Of a stretch of 64,000 nt of DNA, positions 27,173 through 36,578 are shown piece by piece. The translations under genes and the position numbers were made by a program. Below the pieces are notes generated by a model. The model was not told the DNA's origin. It did no database searches and saw only the letters and a list, made by a program, of their open reading frames with translations. Every line of letters begins with the position of its first letter. Position 1 is the first letter of the stretch. The stretch covers positions 124,001 through 188,000 of the forward strand of contig NZ_JAFEWD010000001.1 in NCBI RefSeq assembly GCF_017355855.1, read 5' to 3'. This stretch comes from Pedobacter sp. SYSU D00535 (lineage in GTDB: Bacteria > Bacteroidota > Bacteroidia > Sphingobacteriales > Sphingobacteriaceae).

Positions 27173-28855
27173 ATGAAAGCAGATGCCTTAAGCCTTGCAG
27201 CAACATTAAATAGTTCCGAAGTAGACGTTTATACGATACCGCAGTATCAAAGACCGTATACCTGGAACACCGAGAATTATGAAGTACTTTGGGAAGACCT
27301 TAGCGATGCTTATGCCGAATATTTGAAAGCGCTGGAGGAAAATCGAACGCCCGACTATTACTTTCTCGGTCCGGTAGTTTTCGTCAAAAATAGTTTAAAA
27401 AGAAGTTTTGATATTATAGATGGGCAACAACGCTCCACCACATTTCACGTAATCCTTTGGTACCTCTATAAAAGGTTGACAGATGAAACGGAAAAAGCGA
27501 GAATACATCAAATTCTAACTTTTCTAGGGAAAGAAGCTAAGCTGAAGGTTTCGGCAAAGGACGCTCCAGTTTACCTTAAAATTATGCAGAGTGCCGACGC
27601 GCTTGAAGGTAACTCTCAAATGGTTGAGAGTGCAAATTACTTTCGCAGTAAAATAAATGAACTACTCAGTCCAGATTCATTTTCGGCATTCCTACGGGAA
27701 TACACGCAATTTATTGTAATTGTGGCTGATGATTATGGCAAGGCCTGGGACTTATTTATAGGATTAAACGGTAAAGGTGAGCCCTTAAACCCGACAGACT
27801 TGGTGAAAGCTTACGTTTGTGGTAGGTCGGATATTGGCGAACAGGCAGGTCAAATATGGGAGGAGAAAATCTTACCCTTAAAAGCTGATTCAACAGCCTA
27901 CCTATTATTCCTGGCTCGTTACAAGGCAAAGAAGTTTGTAACTGAGAACGCCCTATTCAAAGAAATTACAAAGCTATATCCTACAACTATAACTACACTT
28001 GACATATCCGAAAACAGCGAGATATTTCATTGGTTCTGGCATGTAGATATAGATGGCATCCCTAAACATTTCTCTGATGGACTGAATATTACTTCTGATG
28101 GACGCAAGGCTTTACGAGTGCTTCGTGATTTAGGTCGTAGAGACTTCAGCTCACTGCTTTTTCAATATGCAGCTGCCTTCGGAAAAAAATCAATATTCGA
28201 TGAAGCATTTTTAAGAATGCTTGCATCATATCAAATCAGAATGGCGATTTCCCGAAAGCGGTCAAGGGAACGAAAATTTGTTGGCTGGTTTAGCAGCATA
28301 GATTTTAGCAGATCAGAAGATGGAGATCCAGTCGACGAAAATGAAGCACAGAAAATCAGGAAGTGTAGAGCAAATACTATTATCGCTAGAATACTAAGAG
28401 CGGATGCTCCTGATGACGCCACCTTTGAGACCTTAGTGAAAATTTCCGGTTACCATGGTAATTATCCGGCTCGTATTATTTTAAGACACCATGAGGAAGG
28501 CGAAAGAGGCAATAGAACTATTTTAGACTATCAACTGGAGCATTTGATGCCCCAAACTGGGACTGATTATTGGTATGCAGAAGCTGCAGTAATAGATGAA
28601 AACGGTGAGATTGACACAAATGCTTACAATAATATCGTAAATAACATTGGTAATCTCTTTGTAATTGACCCCACTACTAATAATGAAGTGAAAAACTTTG
28701 ATTACGGTGTTAAGAAGAGTTTTTATCAAGAACATTTAAAAGACTGGTCAATTGCTCGAATCACTGCCGACCCCAGGAATAATTGGAGGAGAACAGATAT
28801 AGAAGATAGGGCTGGAGAAATTGCATATTGGGCTAAAGAGTATTGGTCGTTATAA
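27173..28855 (+). CDS. GmrSD-type (DUF262/DUF1524) endonuclease, BrxU-like
   Basis: The 560-residue protein has both halves of a GmrSD type IV restriction enzyme. The N-terminal DUF262 part carries QYQRPYTW (24-31) and DGQQR (83-87), the ParB/Srx-like nucleotide-using motifs. The C-terminal DUF1524 part carries the HNH-like EHLMPQ (456-461) and NNIGNL (490-495). Such enzymes cut phage DNA with modified cytosines. BrxU, known from a BREX island, is of this family and complements BREX by attacking modified phages. Here it sits inside the core operon, 1 bp after pglX, suggesting tight co-expression. Modification specificity cannot be read from sequence. Confidence 0.88.
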   Translation: MKADALSLAATLNSSEVDVYTIPQYQRPYTWNTENYEVLWEDLSDAYAEYLKALEENRTPDYYFLGPVVFVKNSLKRSFDIIDGQQRSTTFHVILWYLYKRLTDETEKARIHQILTFLGKEAKLKVSAKDAPVYLKIMQSADALEGNSQMVESANYFRSKINELLSPDSFSAFLREYTQFIVIVADDYGKAWDLFIGLNGKGEPLNPTDLVKAYVCGRSDIGEQAGQIWEEKILPLKADSTAYLLFLARYKAKKFVTENALFKEITKLYPTTITTLDISENSEIFHWFWHVDIDGIPKHFSDGLNITSDGRKALRVLRDLGRRDFSSLLFQYAAAFGKKSIFDEAFLRMLASYQIRMAISRKRSRERKFVGWFSSIDFSRSEDGDPVDENEAQKIRKCRANTIIARILRADAPDDATFETLVKISGYHGNYPARIILRHHEEGERGNRTILDYQLEHLMPQTGTDYWYAEAAVIDENGEIDTNAYNNIVNNIGNLFVIDPTTNNEVKNFDYGVKKSFYQEHLKDWSIARITADPRNNWRRTDIEDRAGEIAYWAKEYWSL

Positions 28856-28866
28856 TGTAGTTATCC

Positions 28867-29190
28867 ATGGAGTATATTTTATTTCGAGCTGTCACTCAAA
28901 CGGAATATGATGACATTATTGCCCAAGGCTACCGTTTTAGATGTACAGAACGAACATTGGAGGCGAAGCAATTCGCTATTTCTGAAGAATGTGGACATTA
29001 TTATGGCCGGGAAATAGTAATGAAGATTGATCGTGTTCCCTACATACTTTTAAGAGTTGTCATTAATATCAATAGTGTCTGTAAAGAAATAATGCGGTTA
29101 GATGATTGCGATGCAGTAAGCATAGATATGCGGGTTTTAAATGAATTTAATGATGCAATATTGAGAATCGATCCAATCAACATGAATTAA
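28867..29190 (+). CDS. Hypothetical 107-aa protein inside the BREX operon
   Basis: Not recognised. It starts MEYILFRAVTQTEYDD and contains GYRFRCTERTLEAKQFAISEECGHYYGREIV. The order (arginine in strand 1, then a residue group like EAKQFA, then a YG-containing strand) is faintly like small ADP-ribosyltransferase-type folds, which is speculative. It lies 11 bp after the GmrSD-like gene and 1 bp before the helicase gene, so it is certainly translated within the operon. It might modulate the restriction enzyme or act on its own. Confidence 0.75.
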   Translation: MEYILFRAVTQTEYDDIIAQGYRFRCTERTLEAKQFAISEECGHYYGREIVMKIDRVPYILLRVVININSVCKEIMRLDDCDAVSIDMRVLNEFNDAILRIDPINMN

Positions 29191-29191
29191 A

Positions 29192-32100
29192 ATGAGAATT
29201 ATTGGAAGACTAGATTTAATAGCGACTGAAGAGGGTGGTAGGATTAACCCGATTTATAATGGATATAGACCGACTTTTCGCACTAGCCAAAATCAAAGCT
29301 CTGACTGCGTAATTACTATTCTTAATAGTAATTACATTAGACCAGGAGAATCAGAAAGGGTCGAAATAAAAATTTTGCATCCAAGCAGGACTAGTCTAGT
29401 TACTGAAGGATCTCATTTTACCATTACTGAGGGACTAAGAGAGGTAGCTCGTGGGGTAGTCATTTCTATACAAAAGAATCGTTTTAAGATTGGAGAACTA
29501 GTGTCATTCAACGGGGACGATGCTGAAGTGATTGAGCTATCTAAGGTATTCGGCGTTGAAAAAGCTCAAATCAAACTCTTGCGAAGTGGGAATATAATTG
29601 AAGTGAAGGTTGACCAGTTAGAAGAGCAGTTAGCAATTTTCTCTAATGTTAAAATTAGGTTCTTAGCCATTGCTGCAAAAATTAAAGCAGAAATTGCTAA
29701 TCAAGCTATGATTGCTCCTCTCGAAAGCAACATTATTCCCCTACCACATCAAATACTTGCTTTAGAGAAGGTGATGAACGGTCAATCCCTGAGATTTTTG
29801 ATTGCTGATGAGGTAGGTATGGGTAAAACCATCGAAACTGGCTTGATCTTAAAGGAACTTAAATTACGGGGCATTGCTAAACGTACTTTGATCGTAGTTC
29901 CAAAATCAGCAATGGGGCAATGGCAACAGGAAATGAAGAAACACTTTAATGAGCTGTTTCACATTTACGATACTGAATATATAAACACGCTAAGTAAAAC
30001 CTTTGCGAGGCTTGAGTTAGATAATGAAATAAACCTCTTTACTCAGCATAACCAGATTATTGTCTCTATGGACGCTTTAAGACCAATCGAAACTCGGCAG
30101 GGCTGGAGCAAAGAAAAGGTTGAAGAATACAACCGTTATCGCATCCATAGTGTGCTGGAGGCAGAGTTTGATTTACTTGTAATAGATGAGTGCCATAAAG
30201 TAGGAGGCAGCAATATGCAGGTCGGTCGTTTTCAAATGGCAGATGTATTATGTAATGCGATCCCTAATGTGCTATTACTTTCTGCAACTCCTCATCGCGG
30301 TAAAAGTGATCACTTTAGACGTATTCTACAACTACTTAACGCAGATGCCTTTGCGGGGGAAGGAATGCCAACTATTCCGGAATTAGAACCATATGTAGTT
30401 CGTACCGAAAAGCGTCAGGCTGTTGATTATAATGGTAAACCGCTATTTAATAAGCGCCATACGAAGAAAATTGAAGTAGTTTACGACGAAATCTTACATC
30501 GCAAACAAAAAGCACTATATACTGCAGTAACTGAGTATGTAGTAAATGGCTTTAACCTTGCCCAACAAACAAAAAACACGTCCTATGGATTCGTGATGAT
30601 TTTGTTCCAACGAATGATGAGCAGCTCAACTCAGGCCATCTTGGATGCGATGCAAAAGCGCGCGGACCGACTTTCTGGGGAAAGACAAGAGGTAAACAAA
30701 GAAAATATCGTCAACAACATGGATGAGTTTGGCTTCGAGGGGCAGATGGAATTGGACTTTGAGGATAAAATTTTCTCGTTGGTTGAAGAAACCCGCGCGA
30801 ACTATGATACGGAGTTAAGCATCCTTCAAGGCTTGGTTCGAGATGCTAAAGACTGTCTGGACAAAGAGACCGACGCTAAAGTAGCTGTCCTATTGAACAA
30901 ATTGATGGAACTGAAAAGAATAGAACAAAATCCAGATTTGAAGTTCTTAATCTTTACAGAATTCACCAGCACTCAATTCATGTTGCAAAAGATTTTAGAA
31001 GAAAATGGCGGATACATCTGCGAGGTGATCAATGGTTCAATGGACTTCGACCAAAGGGTAGACGCACTAAAACAATTCAAAGAAAGTGCTCAAGTACTCA
31101 TCTGTACTGATGCAGCGGGCGAATCACTGAATATGCAGTTTGCTCATATCGTTATCAATTATGATATGCCTTGGAATCCAATGGTGCTAGAGCAACGCAT
31201 CGGCCGTGTTGATCGTATTGGGCAGTCATTTGAAGTCCTTGCTTTAAATATGATGCTTGATAATTCGGTAGATAAGCGAGTCTATGAAGTCGTCGAAACA
31301 AAGTTGACACAAATTATGAATGAGCTTGGAATTGATAAAACATCAGATGTTCTTGATAGCACATTGGAACGAGACCGACTAAACCGATTATACCTAACTT
31401 CGTTGCTCAACCCAGCAATGTTTGAACAAGAAAGTAACAATTGGCTCGATGACATTAAAAGCAAACTAAAAGAATATAGAAGTACAGAGGGGGCGCTGCC
31501 AACATTAGCATCAGCAGAAATCAAAGCGGACAAAGTTGAAGCTATCAAACATAGCCCTCTTCCTAAATGGCTTGAAGGGTTGACGAAGAGCTATCTTCAA
31601 ATAAAAGGTATTGGTTACAAGTATTTAAACGACGGGATAAATTTCAAATTTCCAGGCCATCAGGAAAGCATCTACACCTTCAATATTAAGGAAAGTGTAA
31701 ACAACCCTATACCTGAGCCTATTTCTTTGCAGCATGAGATAATTCAAACCATTTTAAAGGACGCAATTCACTACACTTCATCCCAAAGAGTGCCGATAGC
31801 TAAAATCAAGCAAGGAAAGACAGTTGCAGGCATTTGGTCTCTCTGGCATTTGGAAGTAAAAAACCAGTTTGAAACGAACCAGATCATCCAGCCTATTTTT
31901 ATTTCCTTGGAAGGCGAAAACTTTTCTGCTTTTGCGCAAAGTATTTGGGATAAGTTGGTCCAGGAAACGGATTTTATTGATTGCATTGGAGTGCGATCTA
32001 CAGAGGAATCAAAAGTGATATTCAGTGAGATCTCTCAAAAAGCAGAGCAATTACTTCAATACAAGTACGAAGAATTTGAAAATAGCATTCTTCAAAACAC

Positions 32101-32302
32101 AGAAAAAATAAGGAGCAACAAAGAGAAGTCCTTTGCATTTCAGGAAAAGCAGATGAATCGAATAGGCATTGAAAACATTAGACAATCACGACTAAGCAGG
32201 CTGTATAAAGAAAAAGAAGCATGGGAATCAACGTTTTCTTCTGCAACGCAAGTTGTTCCATCCTTGTCCTGTCTTCTTATGGTGAGCATTGAAGATGAGT
32301 AA
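29192..32302 (+). CDS. brxHII: BREX-3 SNF2-type helicase BrxHII
   Basis: A 1036-residue superfamily 2 helicase/translocase. Walker A is GMGKT (209-213), the DExH box is DECH (332-335), and motif III is SATPHRGKSDHF. The C-terminal helicase domain has FTEFTSTQFML, DAAGESLNMQFAHIVINYDMPWNP and EQRIGRVDRIGQ. The RapA/SNF2-like architecture fits BrxHII, a hallmark of type 3 BREX. The C-terminal 300 residues are helical and charged. Its stop overlaps the pglZ start by 8 bp (ATGAGTAA). DISARM DrmD is a related helicase, but the neighbours here are BREX genes. Confidence 0.87.
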   Translation: MRIIGRLDLIATEEGGRINPIYNGYRPTFRTSQNQSSDCVITILNSNYIRPGESERVEIKILHPSRTSLVTEGSHFTITEGLREVARGVVISIQKNRFKIGELVSFNGDDAEVIELSKVFGVEKAQIKLLRSGNIIEVKVDQLEEQLAIFSNVKIRFLAIAAKIKAEIANQAMIAPLESNIIPLPHQILALEKVMNGQSLRFLIADEVGMGKTIETGLILKELKLRGIAKRTLIVVPKSAMGQWQQEMKKHFNELFHIYDTEYINTLSKTFARLELDNEINLFTQHNQIIVSMDALRPIETRQGWSKEKVEEYNRYRIHSVLEAEFDLLVIDECHKVGGSNMQVGRFQMADVLCNAIPNVLLLSATPHRGKSDHFRRILQLLNADAFAGEGMPTIPELEPYVVRTEKRQAVDYNGKPLFNKRHTKKIEVVYDEILHRKQKALYTAVTEYVVNGFNLAQQTKNTSYGFVMILFQRMMSSSTQAILDAMQKRADRLSGERQEVNKENIVNNMDEFGFEGQMELDFEDKIFSLVEETRANYDTELSILQGLVRDAKDCLDKETDAKVAVLLNKLMELKRIEQNPDLKFLIFTEFTSTQFMLQKILEENGGYICEVINGSMDFDQRVDALKQFKESAQVLICTDAAGESLNMQFAHIVINYDMPWNPMVLEQRIGRVDRIGQSFEVLALNMMLDNSVDKRVYEVVETKLTQIMNELGIDKTSDVLDSTLERDRLNRLYLTSLLNPAMFEQESNNWLDDIKSKLKEYRSTEGALPTLASAEIKADKVEAIKHSPLPKWLEGLTKSYLQIKGIGYKYLNDGINFKFPGHQESIYTFNIKESVNNPIPEPISLQHEIIQTILKDAIHYTSSQRVPIAKIKQGKTVAGIWSLWHLEVKNQFETNQIIQPIFISLEGENFSAFAQSIWDKLVQETDFIDCIGVRSTEESKVIFSEISQKAEQLLQYKYEEFENSILQNTEKIRSNKEKSFAFQEKQMNRIGIENIRQSRLSRLYKEKEAWESTFSSATQVVPSLSCLLMVSIEDE

Positions 32303-34136
32303 TTGGGTCGACAAGTTTAAAAAGCTGGTGATCTCCAGTCACAAGCAGCATACTATAATTGCAGATCAAGATAGTCTATTTGCATATGAAGAGTTGCTGC
32401 AGGCATTCATACTTGAAGGATATTCTATTGTTAACGCTAAAACGGAGTTGGAAGTTAGGGTTGAATTCGAATTACAGGTACGTGGCTCAGATAGTAAATT
32501 TTTAATTATTGCACCCTCTTCTTATACTCCTCTTCCAGATATCGAGATGGAGGTTAATTTCCAGTCTATCGGGTTGTCTCAGGTGTTTCCCAATCTGAAT
32601 TCGAGAGCAATAAAAGGATTAAGTTTCAATGCATTGTGCTTGCTGTCAAACATCAAGCCATACGAAGAACTGAGCCATGGCAAAACATTGAAGTTCCTAT
32701 TGGAAAATCTATACAATATAGATTTTGATACACTAACAAATTCCAAGGCCAAGGAGCGTGTTTTGAACGCCTTAATAACGGTGTTAATTGAAAAAGATGA
32801 TATCAATAAGCCCCTCCTCGATTTTCTGGTTAGTATAGCCCGACCCTATTATCCCACGCTTATTTCAAAAGGGTTAAGCAAGCAGAATTTAATTGACTTC
32901 ATACAGGAGCAGTGGCTAGCCTTTGTGACATACGAACAGTCGATACTTGATTTTAAAGAACCTCTTCTCATTAAAAGTTTGGGATATCTGTTTGCCTTCG
33001 ATAATTTAAAGCAGATAAAAGTGCCAGTATCGAAGTATAACACTTTCCCACCTCCATTAAAAATTGGTTTACATATAGATGAAGAAGGTCATATCGACCA
33101 GGAACTCGAGGGGTTGATGGAACACTTAAAACAACACCTTGAAACTATCGAAGATATACCAGATCAGTGGTTCAAAATTGTTCCGGTACTTGCCAACGGT
33201 AAATTGAAGTGTTTACTGTCTGGAAACGAAGGATTGAAAGCAAATTACCAAGAAATAGAAAATAAGTTCAATATTCGTTTTCAACGTTTCATTGATAATA
33301 CCTATGGAAGTCTGTTCTCTTTAAGTGGTGTTCGTAAACCGGTAGTAGTTACCAGAATACTTGAACACCTCAACGCTCGGGCCGAAACTAGAAAAACCCT
33401 TCTAGTCATCGATGGAATGAATTATTGGCAATGGCAACTCTTAAGTGGAGCATTGTCCAAAGCAGGCATCAAGCATTCCCCAGGTGCATCATTAGCTTTT
33501 ATACCCTCCATTACAGCCTGGTCACGTCAGGCGATCTTTAGGGGAGATAAACCAGCTTTACAAGAAGACAACTCGAAGGAGGCAAAACTATTTGAAGAAT
33601 ATTGGACAAAACGTGGCGTTCCCGCCTATCAAATTGATTTCAAAAAGTTCGGCATATCGGAACCATTTTCCACCCACGATATTTCGAGAGACACCGCAAT
33701 TTTAGGATTAGTCTGTAATGATCTAGACAACATAATGCACGGGTCGATCTTAGGCAATTACCAGTTAAAGACGTCTACGGAACAATGGATTGAAAAATCA
33801 AACATTGTACAGTTAATAGCAGAACTTCGTACAAACGGTTTTCAAATTCACATTACCGCTGATCACGGAAACATCGAAGCTTCTGGCATAAAGAATCTAA
33901 CTTTGAAAGAAAAAGTAGGTGCGCTAAGCCGTGGAAAAAGACATATTTGCTTCACAAATGAAACGCTATTAACTAATTTTGTTGAACAAAACATCGGCAT
34001 ATTGATTGGCAAAAAAGGGTTATCTGTTTATTTAAAGCATAACGACGCCTTTACAACAGAAAACACACACGTGATTACCCACGGGGGCTCTCATTTATGG
34101 GAAGTAATTGTCCCTTTTATTAGTATCAATGAATAA
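32295..34136 (+). CDS. pglZ: BREX core protein PglZ (alkaline phosphatase fold)
   Basis: A 613-residue protein from the ATG at 32295; a TTG two codons earlier is less likely. The C-terminal half has the alkaline-phosphatase-superfamily metal-binding pattern: LLVIDGMNYWQW, ITADHGNIEA and ITHGGSHLWEV near the end. The N-terminal half is helical. PglZ is the defining gene of BREX and Pgl phage defence. It overlaps the helicase gene upstream and brxA downstream, each by 8 bp. Recent work on the family suggests nuclease activity, but which activity operates here is not known. Confidence 0.88.
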   Translation: MSNWVDKFKKLVISSHKQHTIIADQDSLFAYEELLQAFILEGYSIVNAKTELEVRVEFELQVRGSDSKFLIIAPSSYTPLPDIEMEVNFQSIGLSQVFPNLNSRAIKGLSFNALCLLSNIKPYEELSHGKTLKFLLENLYNIDFDTLTNSKAKERVLNALITVLIEKDDINKPLLDFLVSIARPYYPTLISKGLSKQNLIDFIQEQWLAFVTYEQSILDFKEPLLIKSLGYLFAFDNLKQIKVPVSKYNTFPPPLKIGLHIDEEGHIDQELEGLMEHLKQHLETIEDIPDQWFKIVPVLANGKLKCLLSGNEGLKANYQEIENKFNIRFQRFIDNTYGSLFSLSGVRKPVVVTRILEHLNARAETRKTLLVIDGMNYWQWQLLSGALSKAGIKHSPGASLAFIPSITAWSRQAIFRGDKPALQEDNSKEAKLFEEYWTKRGVPAYQIDFKKFGISEPFSTHDISRDTAILGLVCNDLDNIMHGSILGNYQLKTSTEQWIEKSNIVQLIAELRTNGFQIHITADHGNIEASGIKNLTLKEKVGALSRGKRHICFTNETLLTNFVEQNIGILIGKKGLSVYLKHNDAFTTENTHVITHGGSHLWEVIVPFISINE

Positions 34137-34845
34137 TACAGGAAAGTACATAGGCTTAAATCAGCGCATTCCGTTTGAGGTTTTGGACTCATGTATTGAT
34201 TTTTATATAAAAAATGGGGTTATCGATAAAGCCTACATTTTTGAACGTATGCAGGAGTTCACTTCAGGCGCAAACCGGGCAGCAAAGGCTTCCAAATATG
34301 TAGCCCAGATATTGAAGCGCCAGTTACCGATCCTGAATAAGTTGCGGCGGATCTTAAAAGAAGTACCTTACATTTCGTTAAAGGTTAATGATAGAAAAGC
34401 ATTTTGTCTCAGTCTAATTAGCTTAACCTATCCAATAACCTATAATCTGTTAACTGGATTGGCGCAGGGCTTCAAGGTACAAACCCAAATCAATAAGAGA
34501 TTTATCAGTGAAAGGGTGATGTCAATCTATGGAAGCAACCGAACCGTAGATGTCGCTATCGATGCATTACTTCCCATGATAATTGAACTGAACACTATTA
34601 AACGAGATAAAATAAGTTTGTATTCCCTCGCAACAAAACTGGTTGTTAACGATCCCTTTATTTCCGAATTGGTAATTTACACAGATATTAAACTTTCAGG
34701 TTCTAAATCCATACTACTAGACGATTTAAGTTATAAGCCCTGGTTCTTGTATTTTAGTTTGCAAAATTTTGATTCAAGACGTTTGGATACGTTGGTAACT
34801 GTGCGGGAGAGCGCAGTGGGCAAAGGCTATCTTTCGATAGCTTAA
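34129..34845 (+). CDS. brxA: BrxA-like protein (DUF1819 position)
   Basis: A 238-residue helical protein from ATG 34129. The 8-bp overlap with pglZ and its place last in the core operon match brxA in type 3 BREX. Residues typical of the small helical DNA-binding BrxA fold may be present (FEVLDSCIDFYIKNGVIDK, LLTGLAQGFKVQTQINKRFI, SIYGSNRTVDVAIDALLPM), but no diagnostic motif is visible. The assignment rests mainly on order, size and basic character. The stop is followed by a 52-bp gap, where the core operon may end. Confidence 0.6.
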   Translation: MNNTGKYIGLNQRIPFEVLDSCIDFYIKNGVIDKAYIFERMQEFTSGANRAAKASKYVAQILKRQLPILNKLRRILKEVPYISLKVNDRKAFCLSLISLTYPITYNLLTGLAQGFKVQTQINKRFISERVMSIYGSNRTVDVAIDALLPMIIELNTIKRDKISLYSLATKLVVNDPFISELVIYTDIKLSGSKSILLDDLSYKPWFLYFSLQNFDSRRLDTLVTVRESAVGKGYLSIA

Positions 34846-34897
34846 AGAATTGTAAACTACTCTAATAGTAACACCAATGTAAAACAAGTTTTTTCAG

Positions 34898-35665
34898 ATG
34901 CTATTCTCATATCTATTTTTTATTGTAACAGCCTTATTCTTAATAGCTATTTGCTTTCGAAAATTCCGACATATATTTTATAAGCCATATCCGAGGGCAA
35001 TAAAGCAATTAAATGAAATAGAGTTTTACGATCAGTTCGAGCAGGTGATGCCGGTAAACCAATCCGCAAGAACGGAAAGATGGAAGGAGCTGATTGAAAA
35101 AGCGTGGAAAGTGCGTGACTTTGAGATAGAGTTGTATTGGAAACGCGCTAATTATTTTTGGCTGTTCCAGGTGCCTGCATTCGGAGGATATTTTTTGATA
35201 AACAAAAATTCTATTTCTGGGGAGCTGTCTGCGAAGCCCGATGAACTGTTCGTAATAACTTGCTTAGGAATCACGTTCTCGACAGCCTGGTTTCTAATAA
35301 ATAAAGGAAGCAAGGCTTGGCAAAGGCATTGGGAAGAATATATAGATCTTTTAGAGCGAAAATACTATGGACCTTTCTATCAAACTGTAAGTACAGATCG
35401 GACATACTCGGTTTCTAAAATCAACGAGATAATAAGTAGCGCATTTATAGGCGTTTGGATCTTATTTGCGTTTCAGTTCCTGTCCTCAGAAGGCTACTTT
35501 GAAACTTACAGTAATGATATTTCTACTTTGAATCCGATGATTGCTTTTTCTGCCTTTTTCACTATACTAGCAATAGTAAGTATGAAATTTGGATTTGGGC
35601 GAGGCTATTTTGGGGAAAGAAGAATAAGGATGTACAGTAGGAATCACCGTTTTGTAAATCCCTAG
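34898..35665 (+). CDS. Multi-pass membrane protein, possibly RipA-like
   Basis: The 255-residue protein has an N-terminal membrane segment (residues 3-20) and about four more (near 80-100, 118-135, 180-200, 215-232). Between the first and second lies a conserved-looking cytosolic motif, RWKELIEKAWKVRDFEIELYW, leading into KRANYFWLF. This motif reminds me of the RipA family of octameric membrane proteins; that is recollection, not a search result. It lies 52 bp after brxA and 25 bp before a SIR2-like gene, so the two probably form a pair. A membrane partner for a SIR2-like effector or sensor is plausible. Confidence 0.75.
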   Translation: MLFSYLFFIVTALFLIAICFRKFRHIFYKPYPRAIKQLNEIEFYDQFEQVMPVNQSARTERWKELIEKAWKVRDFEIELYWKRANYFWLFQVPAFGGYFLINKNSISGELSAKPDELFVITCLGITFSTAWFLINKGSKAWQRHWEEYIDLLERKYYGPFYQTVSTDRTYSVSKINEIISSAFIGVWILFAFQFLSSEGYFETYSNDISTLNPMIAFSAFFTILAIVSMKFGFGRGYFGERRIRMYSRNHRFVNP

Positions 35666-35690
35666 TTACATAAAGAGGAAATTCACCAAT

Positions 35691-36578
35691 ATGTTCCTAC
35701 TAAAAGATATTTGCCTTCAAGAATCAAATCCTACCTTGTTGATAGGAAATGGCGTTAATAAATTCAACGCTCGGTCCGATGTCCTATCGTGGGATGGATT
35801 GCTGGAACGATTATGGCAAAAAGTTTCAAATCAACCTCCGATAAGGCCGGCTGGTATTTCCCTAACGGAATATTATGATATTTTGGAGCTTGAAAATGAC
35901 GAAAAGATCAACTTCCAAAAGGAAGTTGCCTCAATTCTTTCAACTTGGTCCCCATCCTCACAACACTTTCGTATCGTAGAGTATGCTCGTCTTCATAACT
36001 TGCCAATTCTTACGACTAATTTTGACGATTGCCTTGAAAAGGCCACAGTTGGTGGGAAATTTCAAAAACTGGATGGCCCTGTGTTCACAGATTTTTATCC
36101 TTGGCAGACGTATTTCAGCGATAAAGTTCTTGATTCGCCCTTAAATGGATTTAGTATATGGCACATCAATGGAATGATCCTTTATTCCAGAAGTATCCGG
36201 TTAGGTCTTGGGCATTATATGGGCAGTGTTGAAAAGGCAAGACTGTTGATCCACGCCGGCAATGAGGAATCATTGTTCTCAGGGAAAAATCAGGAAAATT
36301 GGAAAGGCCGTAATAGCTGGTTACATATAATCTTCAATTGTACCCTGATAATTTTTGGATTGCAGTTAGAGGAAAACGAAACCTTTTTACGCTGGTTACT
36401 GCTGCAACGCATGCAGTATTTTCGCCAATTTCCTGAAAGAAAGTATGAAGGTTACTATATTAATGTTCTAGAAAATGGTGAGATGAACTCTGGTAAACGT
36501 CTTTTCCTCGAAAGAGTTGGGTTTAAGATAATCGATCTGCAAGGTTATAAAGATCTTTACGAAGGAATTTGGCGTTAG
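35691..36578 (+). CDS. Divergent SIR2-like protein
   Basis: A 295-residue protein with the SIR2 fold signature in altered form: LIGNGVNKF (17-25) in place of GAGxS, TTNFDDCLEKA (T108 on), WHINGM (157-162) and IIFGLQLEENETFL. The usual HxHG reads H-I-N-G, so the catalytic histidine position appears to be asparagine, with a histidine two residues earlier. The NAD-binding site may be kept while hydrolysis is changed or lost. No ATPase or TPR part is present. It follows the membrane protein by 25 bp. Probably an attached two-gene defence module downstream of BREX. Confidence 0.78.
   Translation: MFLLKDICLQESNPTLLIGNGVNKFNARSDVLSWDGLLERLWQKVSNQPPIRPAGISLTEYYDILELENDEKINFQKEVASILSTWSPSSQHFRIVEYARLHNLPILTTNFDDCLEKATVGGKFQKLDGPVFTDFYPWQTYFSDKVLDSPLNGFSIWHINGMILYSRSIRLGLGHYMGSVEKARLLIHAGNEESLFSGKNQENWKGRNSWLHIIFNCTLIIFGLQLEENETFLRWLLLQRMQYFRQFPERKYEGYYINVLENGEMNSGKRLFLERVGFKIIDLQGYKDLYEGIWR

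Noticed and set aside
20186-34845. DISARM as an alternative label for the methylase/helicase locus
   Set aside because: PglZ, a BrxC-type ATPase and the gene order fit type 3 BREX, and no DrmA/DrmB-like genes are present.
34944-34952. TAGCTATTT half-site
   Set aside because: It lies inside the coding region of the membrane protein gene and has no second half-site.
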